This document shows, piece after piece, positions 8,863 to 18,358 of a stretch of 64,000 nt of DNA. The notes under the pieces were generated by a model. The model saw only the letters and a list, made by a program, of their open reading frames with translations. It ran no database searches and had not been told where the DNA came from. A program made the translations under genes and the position numbers. The first letter of the stretch is position 1; each line of letters starts with the position of its first letter. This stretch comes from a virus, in IMG/VR virus record IMGVR_UViG_3300035681_000021, positions 1-64,000 of that record; one strand, given 5' to 3'.

Positions 8863-11800
8863 ATGCCAATTTACAGCGTACAAGGCCCGGACGGACGGAT
8901 TTACGATGTGGAGGGGCCTGCTGGCGCTTCTGAACAAGACATTATTGCTGCTGTAAGACGGCAGTTAACTCCGCAACAGCCTAAAAAACCACAAGAAACT
9001 ACGTTCGGTGGGCAAACCAAGGAATTCTTTAAAGGTCTTGTCCCCGGCGCTATTGGGCTTGTTGAACAAGCCGGTACTGGTATATCAGCACTGCTGCCAG
9101 AAGAACAAGAAAAAGCCACACAACAATACATTAAAGAAGTTGCGGCTACAGCCAAGGCTCCGTTTGCCGCTGCGCCGGGGTATGAAGACACGGTGGGGCG
9201 CAAGTTTGGTGAAGCCACAGGTTCTATCGCGCCGTTCCTTGCCACTGGGCCGTTTGGTCTGGCAGGGCGTGTAGCCGGATACGGCCTTGGTATTGGCGCT
9301 GGTGCTGGCACACAGGTAGAGAAGTCTGCCGCTGAAGGGGCTACAGAAGGACAACAAACTGCCTCCACTGCACTTGGTGCTGTGGTAGGCGCATCAGAGA
9401 TGTTTGCCCCCACACGTATTCTGAAACGTCTTGGGGAGCCTGTGCTTGAGGGTGCCACGTCGTATGTAAAACGTGCGTTGATGGCTGGCGGTGAGGAAGC
9501 CGCACAAGAAGCCGCAGCACAAGCCGCACAGAACATTATCAGCAAAGGTATATACAAACCTGAGCAACAAATCATTGAGCAGGTTGGTGAGTCTGCCGCC
9601 TACGGCGGTGCAGTCGGCGCGTTAGCGCAAGGGTTGTTGGACTTAGCTATTGGTCGTCGTGCGCCTACAACCCCGCTTACAGACGAGGTAAAACAAGCCC
9701 GTGAAGAAGCGGCTGCGCAGGCAGAACAAGAAAAGATACGGCTGAACAGCCCTGAGTACGCCCAAGAAGTATTCCAGAAGACGCAGGAATTGGAAGCGCA
9801 GCGCACGGCGCTCAAACAGCAATTAATTCCAATAAGGAAAGGCGAATCCCCAGAAACGGATTACGCACACAACCGTGAAATCAACCGCCAGATCGAGGCC
9901 ATAAACAAAGAACTCAAGCCATTGGCTGAGGAGTATGTGCGTGTCAAGCCTATTCTGAAACGTGCTGAGGAAGAAGCACGAGTTGCCAAGCTAACTCCGT
10001 ATGAGTATGCGTTGGGCATGGAGCCTGAGGAGATTGGGCAGGCACCTGCTGAGCCTGAGCTGTATGAACAGCAGATTGCCGCGCCGCCTGCGGCACCGAA
10101 GGCGGGAGATGCTGCGGCGCGATATGCCGCTGAGAGCATCCAATTGGCCAACGAACAACAGCTTTCTAGTGAAAAATCCCCCAAAGATGCGGAGGCCGAC
10201 TACGTTAAATATTTGATGCGTAACCCCAACTTGGCTGAAGAAATTGAAAAAGGTAGATTGCAATTACCCGGCCTACCTACTGGTGTGCGTAACTCTGCCG
10301 TGTTGGACGCGTTGAAGTTGCAGCTTGCGCCCATGCGCAAGGAGAAGGCAACCGCAGAAAGAACTGCCTTTGAACAAGAGATGGGCACACGCAAAACAGC
10401 GTTTGGTGTTACCAAACCAGAGAAAGAAACTCCAGAGATACAGGCGTTCACTTCGTACATGGACGACCTCAAGAGCCAGCGTGATGACGTTGGTGATGAC
10501 ATGTTCTTCAAGTACATGGTCGAGCCAAAGCTGGAGAAAATTAGTGAGGGTAAACCCCCAGTCATAGCGGTCAATCCACAGTTGATGCCGTTTGCCAACA
10601 TCAAACTGGCAGAACGCTCACGGGAAAAAATAAACAGTCTGTTTGATGAAATAGATCAGGCTAATAAGGATAGAGATGTCGCACTGCGCTCAAATAACCA
10701 AGACGCTGCAACAGCGGCGTTTGAAAGAGGCAACCAAGCGTTAGAACAGCTCAACGCTTTTACAGAACCCACGCCTGCTGGAGAACTGACAAAAGGAAGG
10801 TTCCCAAGCGCCAAGGTAAGCCCACAAGCCAGCGTCTACGCCAAAGAAGTGCTACGGGTGCGCAATGAACAGAACACGGCTTTAAACACAATTGAAGACA
10901 AGATTGACCGTTTGCGTCGCGGTGAAACGTTGGGTAAAAATGAGATGGCGGCTACTTCGCCAGCCATACTGGCTAAACAAGCTGAGGAAGCTCGGGGCAA
11001 GTACATCTCTGCGGTGTTGGAAGAAGCCGCCATCCACCGTCGTGTTGCTGGTAAACCCGCACTGACTTACGACGAAGCCATCAAGGCCTCGTCGCGCATT
11101 CATGATGTGGTGGGTGAATGGTTGAATCGCGCACAGGCAACGCCTGTAGCGCCTGAGTTTGAAGAAGTTGTGGTGCAACCAGCGCAGATGCGGGCAAACA
11201 AACTTGTCCGTGGCGCTGTTACCAAACGTGTTTTGAAGACCCGTGATCTGGCCACAACGCCATTGAATGAAATTGCACGCTTGAGTGATAAAGAAATCAA
11301 GCACTTCAAAGCGCAGATTGCCAAAGTTGTTGACAGCTTATCCCAACTGCCATCGCAGGTTTCACGTGAAACACCAGTACTGAAACAGCAGTTTGCCAGC
11401 ACTGAAGCACAGAAAGTTGCTGAAGCCAAAGGTGAAACCGCCAAGACACTTGGTGGAGAACTACGCCGTCGCACAGAATTTGTGCGGAACTTGATGGCTA
11501 AGCCGCCTCTCAAGCCGTTGACAGAAGAAACTCGCAAAACGTTAAACCTGAAGTTGCTTGACCGCGCCGTTGACATCATGGACAGCGGCAAAGCCTCACG
11601 CGGTTTGTTGGATGCTGTTGAACCTATTGTCACAAACTTGGCTGAAGGCCGTGAGGTTCTTTCGCAAGATATCCAAGCCCTTGATGATGCCATAAAGCTG
11701 TATGAACGTACAGCCCAAGAAGGTGAGATTGCTGGTGAAGGCGCAGCAGGTCAAGGCCAGTTGTTCCCTGAGACCCGCAAAGACATTGGTTATATCCGTG

Positions 11801-14800
11801 CCACTCCCGCCAACTTTGCCAAATCCCCACAGATCAAGCCTGTGTGGGAAGCGCTGGATCAAGCACGCAAGCTCAAGGCAAAAACAGAAGCCAACCAGAA
11901 AGCGCGTTCTGTCAGAGACAAACAAGGCTTTGCGCAAGTTGAAGCAATAGAAGAACAACTTGAAGCCATTAAAAACCAAATGCAGTTTTTCCTGCTCAAG
12001 CCGGGAGACTTCAATATTGGCAAGTACTCGAATGCAGACATTGCAAAAATGTTTGCGTCATACCCAGAAGCAGGCGTTACAAAAGAAGACAAGCTGCTGA
12101 TGGATCGGTATTTGCAAGTGTCTAGACAAAGTATTGGTAAGACTGCTGAGCAAAAAGAACAAGCCATGTCCGTGTTTACTGAGGAAGAAAAACAAAAAGT
12201 AAACAGGTTAATCCAAGACTTCAACGCAAGCAAAATTCCTGAGTACGAAAAGAACGTTAAGCAGGCGCTGCAAGCACTTTCATTGGGGCAACGCCTTGAA
12301 AGCACAAACAATCGCTTAGTTGAGTTAATGCAAGACAACAATGCGGCTGTGCGTAAACAATCAGAAGCAGCCCGCAAAATTGTTGAGCCACTACTGGACA
12401 AGTTAAAGCTTATCAAAGACAGTTTGCGTAACTCTGTTCTGTTGACTGATGGCCAACGCGCAATGCTTGATTCCGAAATTGCATTGCAAGCACAACGTGG
12501 CGCATACAAAGACGCTATGGCCAAGGCGATGGGCAAAGCCCGTCAACGCCTGTCTGATACGTTGGGTGAATTGCTTGATCCTGAGATCGAACGCGCACGT
12601 CGTGCTTTGAAAGCTGCTAAGACACGTCTGGCCACAGTTGAGTCGCAGATTGAAGCGGCCAAGAAAGAAATGACTGAGGGTACTGGCCAAGCGCCAAACC
12701 TGATTAACAACTTGCAGAAAGTGCAAGGGCTTGTTGAGAACATTGAAAAAGCGGAAACAGAACTGGCCGACTTGCAAGAAGCCCGTTTTGGTGAGATTGA
12801 GAACGATGTTGTTGTCACCGAAGCCATGTTGGACAAAGACCTCAAATCAGAACGCGAGTATTTAGAACTGCTTGAGCGTCAGTTGGCAGACATGCGCAAG
12901 GAATCTTTGACCGCTGTTGAACTTGGTGGTCGTGGCGAACTGGGTAAGTTGAAGTACCCGTTCTCTGCACAACGTTTAGAAACGCAAGTAAAAACACAGC
13001 AAGCTGCGGTTGATGAAGCACAGAAACGTGCGAACGAATTCCAAAAAGATGTGGAAGTCTGGTGGCCTAAGGTTACTGCTGCGTTCAAGAAGGACGGCAT
13101 TAGCATCAAAGACTTGCCCGGTGCAGTGTTTAAGAAAGGCCGCAAAGTTGCGGACATCAGCACGCCGGAACAAAAGCGCCTTGATGATTTGCGTGACAAA
13201 GGTGTGCAAGCCGCAAAAGAAGTTGACGAAGCCGCAGTACTTCAGCGGGTCAAAGACAAACAAATTGAAATGTTTGATGATGAAATCTTTGACGCACGCG
13301 GTGAAGTGCAATCGTTCATGGGGCCAGAAAACATGGAGCAGTTGGCCGACATCATGGCCGACCCCAAAACCACCAACGTCAAACGCGTACAGGCAACCCT
13401 CAAGCTGGGCGCTATGCAGAAGCTGGCTTCGTTGGAAGCACAGAAAGAAGTTTTTCTTACAGGCAAACCTGCACCAACACCCAAGGCAGCTACTGTGCCG
13501 AGCACTTCTGCGTTGGCGGCAGCTAAACCATTCCGTACTGGGTCAGGCGTAGCGAAAGCGTTTACTCCAGCAGAAATGGATGAGATGGCTCGTGCTGATA
13601 TACGCGATGCCAACGAGCTGGCCAAAAAGATTCTGGGCACCAAAGCACCCCAGCTGAAAGAGCCAAGCAAACGCAAGCAAGGCAAGCTGCTTGACCCCAA
13701 CATGGGGTTGTTTGACGACTTTGAATTTTCTCGTGGCACACCAGTTAAAGGTTTGACCAAGGCTGAGCTTGAAGCCGAACTTACCGCCGGTATGGGAGAG
13801 CCAGTTACTGGGCGCAATGTAGAAAAACAAATCGCTGACAAGTTGGCGGTGTATGAAGACCTTGATGATTACCTGAGCAAATTTAAACCTGCTTCTCGTG
13901 ATTGGTATAAAGGGCAGATACCTAAAGACGCTAAAGGCTTTGTGCAAGATGGTAAAGCGGTACTGTTTGCCAACAACATTGGTAAAGGCCACGGACTGGG
14001 CGTACTGCTCCACGAAGTCGGCGTGCATTTGGGATTTCGCAACTTCTTTAACGAAGGCCAGTACAACGCGTTGGTTAAGACAGTCAAAAACTGGGCGACC
14101 AAAACTGACGATTCAATGGAAGCGCGTGTTGGTAAAGCCGCCATGCGCAGGGTTGAAGCTGCGCAAACACCTGAAAATCAGATTGACGACGAGTTGTTGG
14201 CGTACGCTGTTGAAGAAGCCATGCAGATGGGTGTAGAACCTGTTGGCGTTAAAGGCGGCAACGCAGTTAAGAATTGGTTGAAGATGGTGGTGGACGGGTT
14301 CAAGAAAGCGCTTGAGAAGTTTGGCATCAGCGCCAAGAACTTGACTGCGGGCGACTTGGTTAACTTTGCCTACGGCGCAGCGCACCTTGAACTTAAAGGA
14401 ACTTGGCACGGCACAGGTGTTAAGTTTGATATGTTTGACCACACCTATATGAGTTCTGGTGAAGGCGCTCAAGCATTTGGCTATGGTACATATCGTGCAC
14501 AAAGATACGGCACCGCTGACTACTATCGCGATGTTGCACAAGGTTCGCAGCTTAAAAAATGGTTGGAGCGGCCTGATGTGCAAGCGTGGAGAGCTAGTCA
14601 AAGGCCAGAACTAATACGTAAAGCGCCCGACGTTGTTCCTGACTGGATGCTTGAAAACGCAATAGAAGAAGCGGCAAACCCGTATGCAGGCATTTCTCCA
14701 CACATGATGTTTACGGATTCTATTGAACGCCAAATAAAAGAGTTGAAAGATTTGCGCAGCGACCCCAACATGCAGGATGTTGGTTTTGGTATTCAAACAG

Positions 14801-17800
14801 ACAAAGAGTTTAAAGAAACGATTGATAAACTCAAAGAATTTGCAAAAAATGCAGACGGGTACATAGATGCGCCCTTTGAAAAACCTCTGTATAAAGGTAA
14901 ACAATTCTATAACTTGTACGACACAAACCCCGCAGCGCACGCTGTTTTGAGAGACTTTGAAGTGGCGTTGGGTAAGGGCGAAAAACCTTCTTTTAAAGAA
15001 ATAATTGCAGAAATAAAAGTGGATGCCGCAAACACAATGAAAGTGTTTGAAATGGCTACAACCAGTCCAGATGAAAATTTTGTTTATAAGCGTAACAAAC
15101 AAATATATGAAGATGCAGACAAGCTTAACCTTGATGACTTTAAGTATCGCTTAGTATCTGGCCCACCTGTGCCACAGCCTTCTGGCTACATGTTGCGCAC
15201 GCTTCATACGCGTCCAGAGAATGAGTACATCCACTGGGATGACGCTGCGGATAGTCAACCACCAGTTGTGAAAGATGTGTTCAAGCGCATCTATGATTCT
15301 TTAGATAAAACTCAGCAACAAAACTTTGATCGTTCGATTGGCACATCGCCAACTGATCGCCAAAACGGACAGCAGTTGTATGAAGCACTGAGCGCCGTTC
15401 TTGAAAAAGGCGGTATGCCCAGCGAGTTGTCTGACCGGTTTGCGTCCGAGATGCTTCACGCTGAAGGTATTGCGGGCATTAAGTTTTTTGACAACCGTTC
15501 CAGAACCAAAAAAGAAGGCACGTTTAACTACGTTGACTTTGGCGACAAAGATGAAGGTGCGCAGATCATTGCCACTGACATCAACCCAATCAATCGTACA
15601 AACCCTCCGGCGGGAGATATGCTGTTCTCGCGTTCAGAAGAGTTCACAAATCCTGAACTTGCCAAACAGGGTGAATTTATTAAGAAAATTGTGGCTACAG
15701 ACAAAACGTTGTGGCAAAAAATAAAAGCCAACTTAACAGGTTTGGCTTTTGAGACACAGCTTGTGGATAGGTTTGCAGGCTTTGAGCGTTTGGCCAAATA
15801 CATGGATGAGGTCAAGGGAACGCAGATGCTGTATTACTTGCGCATGTACGACCAGCGCATGAACTTTGTGTCCCAAGCAGTATCCAACGGCGCACCGGCA
15901 ATCGTGGAAAAGACAAGAGCTGACGGCAAGATTGAGCGCTTGCTTGAGAGCAAAGAGAGCGCCAACATACACAACGTTGTGCAAATTCTGAAAGATGCGC
16001 AGCCTATGGTTGGCAATGCGGAAGCGGTAAACCGTGTGTTTACTTTGTACATGGCGGCTATCCGTGCAGACAACAAAGGTTTGGCTTCGTTGAACTTTGG
16101 TGAAGACGTTACACAAGCGTTGCTTGATAAAACTATGGCCGCCGTCAAAAACACCCCCGGCTTAGAAAAAGTTTTGAAGCAAGCAAAAGACGAGTACAAC
16201 GAGTACAACCGCAACTTAATTGAGTTTGTTGTCAGCACTGGCGCACTGTCAAAAGAAGTTGGTAAACGTTTGGTTAGAGAAAACGACTACATACCCTTCT
16301 ATCGTGAACGCAACGGCGTAGCCGAACTTTTAATTGGTGGCGAGTCTCCTATCCGCATTGGTAGTATTGCCGAACAGCCATATCTGCATGAGCTTGTTGG
16401 CGGCGACAGGCCGATTCTTGACTTCATGACAAGCTCGGTGCAAAACACCAACTTGTTGATGGACATGGGTATGCGCAATCTGGCTACCAAGAACGCTGTG
16501 TTTGAGTTGGTTGATCTCAAAGCTGCTAAGTTTGTGAAGATGTCTGCTGGCCCTGACGTTGTTAAATTCCGCGATGATGGTGAAGATCGTTACGCTGTTA
16601 TTGCTACCGAAAAGGTCAAGATTGGCAACAAGGAGTTTGATACCGGCGTACCCGCCGACATACTGGTCAAAGGCATGGAGGGCATCCCCACACAGATGCC
16701 AGCAATGTTGCGCGTCATGGCTTTCCCAGCACAGATATTGCGCAAAGCTATTACCCTCAGCCCTTTGTACACAGCCAAACAATTGTTCCGTGACTCCTTG
16801 GCCGCGCCTATTCTTTCTGGCGCAGACTTTATGCCTGTCATTGGTGCGTTGAAAGAAATTAACTCCGCTACCAAAAAGACACTTGAGCGCCGCGGTGTTA
16901 CCGGAGGCCAGCAGTTTGTTGGTGGCGCTGAAGACTTGACCAAGATTCTGCGTGATGTGTCTGAAGGTAAGCCGGGCTGGATGACAGCACTTGGCAAGCT
17001 TGAAGCCATGAGCATGGAGGCAGATGCCACAACCCGCCGTGCGCAGTACAACAGCTACCTTGAGCAAGGTCTGTCTGAGATGGAGGCAACGTTGTTGGCG
17101 CTGGAGTCCATGAACTTTAACAAGCGCGGCGCGTCACCCTCAATCCATGTGGCCAACTCCCTGATACCTTTCTTCAACGCACAGATTCAAGGTCTGAACG
17201 TGTTGTACAAAGCGTCTATGGGTAAGATGCCATTCAACGATCAGTTGCGTATTCGTGAAAAAATGATGCAGCGTGGTGCCATGATGGCTGTTGCCAGCCT
17301 CGCCTACGTCGCCATAATGGAGGACGACGAAGCGTACAAGAACGCAACGCCCGATCAGAAATACGGCAACTGGTTTATCCGTGTGCCGGGTTTAGACGAA
17401 CCCATCAAACTGCCTGTGCCTTTTGAAATTGGCTACATCTTCAAAGCGTTGCCCGAGGCGTTGTACAACAGCATGGTCAGTGAGCACGGTGGTGAGGAAG
17501 CAGTCAAAGCTTTCAAACAAATCCTTCTCCAGACAATTCCCGGTGGCTCGTCTTACGGCATCCCACAGATCATGAAACCCGCCATCGAGGCAGGGCTTGG
17601 CAAGTCGTTCTACACAGGTCGGGACATCTTGTCTGCGCGGGAGAAAGAGCTGTTGCCCGAAGAACAGTTCCGCGCCAACACATCCGAGCTGGCCAAAGGT
17701 ATCGGTAAAGCATTTGGCATATCCCCAATTGTGTTTGAACAACTTGTCAGCGGCTACACCGGCACTATGGGGCTTGCGTTCATGCACGCACTGAGTGTGG

Positions 17801-18219
17801 CCGCGCCTACGGATGAGAGTCCTGAGAAAGCCGTTAAACGTTTGTCGGAGTACCCAATTCTTGGCGGTGCGTTCCAACCAAACGACGCTGGTGGCATCAT
17901 CAACAGCGTGTATGAGCGCATGAATGAAAACATCAAAGTCAAGCAGTCGTTCGACAAGATGGTTGAAGAAGGACGCATGTCGGAAGCCAAGGCGTTGTTG
18001 CAAAGACGAGGTAACGAGTACTTGCAGGCGGAAATGGCGTACAGCTTTAAGAGCGACATGAACAAACTCACTCAGGCTGAACGGGCGATTGCGGCATCAA
18101 ACATGTCACCTGAAGCCAAGCGTGAGCAGCTTGATAAAATCAGGAAGATAAAGATCGCCGTTGCTCAAACGGTGAGAGAGGTTTCCGATAAAACCATACG
18201 CCTAGCAACCCCTTTCTGA
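8863..18219 (+). CDS. Giant polyvalent ejection protein: zincin, ADP-ribosyltransferase-like and LPD38-like domains
   Basis: A single 3118-codon frame. Residues 1-35 (YSVQGPDGRIYDVEGPAGAS) form a short module seen at the start of other phage ejection proteins. Residues about 50-260 are Gly/Ala-rich and hydrophobic, possibly membrane-inserting. Residues about 270-1600 are mostly charged coiled coil. A zincin motif HEVGVH lies at 1717-1722. An ADP-ribosyltransferase-like domain begins with WHGTG at 1848-1852, continues GEGAQAFGYGTYRAQ and ends near 2250 with GIKFFDNRSR and YVDFGDKDEGAQII. The region about 2600-2900 (ILRKAITLSPLYTAKQLFRD) matches my memory of LPD38, a polyvalent-protein domain. 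It is the last gene of the internal-protein series and presumably enters the cell with the DNA to modify host targets. Confidence 0.75.
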   Translation: MPIYSVQGPDGRIYDVEGPAGASEQDIIAAVRRQLTPQQPKKPQETTFGGQTKEFFKGLVPGAIGLVEQAGTGISALLPEEQEKATQQYIKEVAATAKAPFAAAPGYEDTVGRKFGEATGSIAPFLATGPFGLAGRVAGYGLGIGAGAGTQVEKSAAEGATEGQQTASTALGAVVGASEMFAPTRILKRLGEPVLEGATSYVKRALMAGGEEAAQEAAAQAAQNIISKGIYKPEQQIIEQVGESAAYGGAVGALAQGLLDLAIGRRAPTTPLTDEVKQAREEAAAQAEQEKIRLNSPEYAQEVFQKTQELEAQRTALKQQLIPIRKGESPETDYAHNREINRQIEAINKELKPLAEEYVRVKPILKRAEEEARVAKLTPYEYALGMEPEEIGQAPAEPELYEQQIAAPPAAPKAGDAAARYAAESIQLANEQQLSSEKSPKDAEADYVKYLMRNPNLAEEIEKGRLQLPGLPTGVRNSAVLDALKLQLAPMRKEKATAERTAFEQEMGTRKTAFGVTKPEKETPEIQAFTSYMDDLKSQRDDVGDDMFFKYMVEPKLEKISEGKPPVIAVNPQLMPFANIKLAERSREKINSLFDEIDQANKDRDVALRSNNQDAATAAFERGNQALEQLNAFTEPTPAGELTKGRFPSAKVSPQASVYAKEVLRVRNEQNTALNTIEDKIDRLRRGETLGKNEMAATSPAILAKQAEEARGKYISAVLEEAAIHRRVAGKPALTYDEAIKASSRIHDVVGEWLNRAQATPVAPEFEEVVVQPAQMRANKLVRGAVTKRVLKTRDLATTPLNEIARLSDKEIKHFKAQIAKVVDSLSQLPSQVSRETPVLKQQFASTEAQKVAEAKGETAKTLGGELRRRTEFVRNLMAKPPLKPLTEETRKTLNLKLLDRAVDIMDSGKASRGLLDAVEPIVTNLAEGREVLSQDIQALDDAIKLYERTAQEGEIAGEGAAGQGQLFPETRKDIGYIRATPANFAKSPQIKPVWEALDQARKLKAKTEANQKARSVRDKQGFAQVEAIEEQLEAIKNQMQFFLLKPGDFNIGKYSNADIAKMFASYPEAGVTKEDKLLMDRYLQVSRQSIGKTAEQKEQAMSVFTEEEKQKVNRLIQDFNASKIPEYEKNVKQALQALSLGQRLESTNNRLVELMQDNNAAVRKQSEAARKIVEPLLDKLKLIKDSLRNSVLLTDGQRAMLDSEIALQAQRGAYKDAMAKAMGKARQRLSDTLGELLDPEIERARRALKAAKTRLATVESQIEAAKKEMTEGTGQAPNLINNLQKVQGLVENIEKAETELADLQEARFGEIENDVVVTEAMLDKDLKSEREYLELLERQLADMRKESLTAVELGGRGELGKLKYPFSAQRLETQVKTQQAAVDEAQKRANEFQKDVEVWWPKVTAAFKKDGISIKDLPGAVFKKGRKVADISTPEQKRLDDLRDKGVQAAKEVDEAAVLQRVKDKQIEMFDDEIFDARGEVQSFMGPENMEQLADIMADPKTTNVKRVQATLKLGAMQKLASLEAQKEVFLTGKPAPTPKAATVPSTSALAAAKPFRTGSGVAKAFTPAEMDEMARADIRDANELAKKILGTKAPQLKEPSKRKQGKLLDPNMGLFDDFEFSRGTPVKGLTKAELEAELTAGMGEPVTGRNVEKQIADKLAVYEDLDDYLSKFKPASRDWYKGQIPKDAKGFVQDGKAVLFANNIGKGHGLGVLLHEVGVHLGFRNFFNEGQYNALVKTVKNWATKTDDSMEARVGKAAMRRVEAAQTPENQIDDELLAYAVEEAMQMGVEPVGVKGGNAVKNWLKMVVDGFKKALEKFGISAKNLTAGDLVNFAYGAAHLELKGTWHGTGVKFDMFDHTYMSSGEGAQAFGYGTYRAQRYGTADYYRDVAQGSQLKKWLERPDVQAWRASQRPELIRKAPDVVPDWMLENAIEEAANPYAGISPHMMFTDSIERQIKELKDLRSDPNMQDVGFGIQTDKEFKETIDKLKEFAKNADGYIDAPFEKPLYKGKQFYNLYDTNPAAHAVLRDFEVALGKGEKPSFKEIIAEIKVDAANTMKVFEMATTSPDENFVYKRNKQIYEDADKLNLDDFKYRLVSGPPVPQPSGYMLRTLHTRPENEYIHWDDAADSQPPVVKDVFKRIYDSLDKTQQQNFDRSIGTSPTDRQNGQQLYEALSAVLEKGGMPSELSDRFASEMLHAEGIAGIKFFDNRSRTKKEGTFNYVDFGDKDEGAQIIATDINPINRTNPPAGDMLFSRSEEFTNPELAKQGEFIKKIVATDKTLWQKIKANLTGLAFETQLVDRFAGFERLAKYMDEVKGTQMLYYLRMYDQRMNFVSQAVSNGAPAIVEKTRADGKIERLLESKESANIHNVVQILKDAQPMVGNAEAVNRVFTLYMAAIRADNKGLASLNFGEDVTQALLDKTMAAVKNTPGLEKVLKQAKDEYNEYNRNLIEFVVSTGALSKEVGKRLVRENDYIPFYRERNGVAELLIGGESPIRIGSIAEQPYLHELVGGDRPILDFMTSSVQNTNLLMDMGMRNLATKNAVFELVDLKAAKFVKMSAGPDVVKFRDDGEDRYAVIATEKVKIGNKEFDTGVPADILVKGMEGIPTQMPAMLRVMAFPAQILRKAITLSPLYTAKQLFRDSLAAPILSGADFMPVIGALKEINSATKKTLERRGVTGGQQFVGGAEDLTKILRDVSEGKPGWMTALGKLEAMSMEADATTRRAQYNSYLEQGLSEMEATLLALESMNFNKRGASPSIHVANSLIPFFNAQIQGLNVLYKASMGKMPFNDQLRIREKMMQRGAMMAVASLAYVAIMEDDEAYKNATPDQKYGNWFIRVPGLDEPIKLPVPFEIGYIFKALPEALYNSMVSEHGGEEAVKAFKQILLQTIPGGSSYGIPQIMKPAIEAGLGKSFYTGRDILSAREKELLPEEQFRANTSELAKGIGKAFGISPIVFEQLVSGYTGTMGLAFMHALSVAAPTDESPEKAVKRLSEYPILGGAFQPNDAGGIINSVYERMNENIKVKQSFDKMVEEGRMSEAKALLQRRGNEYLQAEMAYSFKSDMNKLTQAERAIAASNMSPEAKREQLDKIRKIKIAVAQTVREVSDKTIRLATPF

Positions 18220-18358
18220 TGCCAACAAAAGCTTGGGTGCGGTACTTGTAGGGAATTGAGGCGCGTAGCCCCAATTCCTTTACTTTCTCAACATCTAAAC
18301 CGGGAACAAAAAACCCCTCCCCCGGTTTAAGTGTCGCCCACGGATAGATTGTTTCCAT
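18140..18358 (-). CDS. Small conserved phage protein of unknown function
   Basis: A 72-residue protein starting METIYPWATLKPGEGFFVPG. This opening resembles small proteins found beside replication genes in many phages, with no known function. The chosen ATG lies inside the 3' end of the upstream primase-helicase gene and is preceded by GAGGAAGAAC. An upstream in-frame start is possible but less well placed. The last 80 bases overlap the 3' end of the giant rightward gene on the other strand, so it is the last gene of the leftward arm. A rightward terminator is embedded in it. The sequence from KELGLRAS to VWFYRK looks like a small DNA- or protein-binding fold but shows no clear motif. Confidence 0.65.
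   Translation of the reverse strand: METIYPWATLKPGEGFFVPGLDVEKVKELGLRASIPYKYRTQAFVGIRKGLLGVWFYRKPLSPFEQRRSLSS
18252..18280 (+). terminator. Rightward intrinsic terminator inside the antisense gene
   Basis: GGAATTG at 18252-18258 pairs with CAATTCC at 18272-18278, extended inward by GGC/GCC after an A.C mismatch, with loop GCGTA. The hairpin is followed by TTTACTTTC. It lies 33 bases past the stop of the giant gene and would end late transcription. The same bases encode part of the leftward gene at 18140-18358. Confidence 0.6.

Noticed and set aside
16330-17067. Long minus-strand frame inside the giant gene
   Set aside because: Composition mirrors the coding strand (antisense shadow); no motif or neighbour supports it.
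8863-18219. Transglycosylase domain expected in a gp16-like protein
   Set aside because: I looked for the lysozyme-like ExxG...GLMQ pattern and did not see it; the zincin and ADP-ribosyltransferase-like motifs are there instead.
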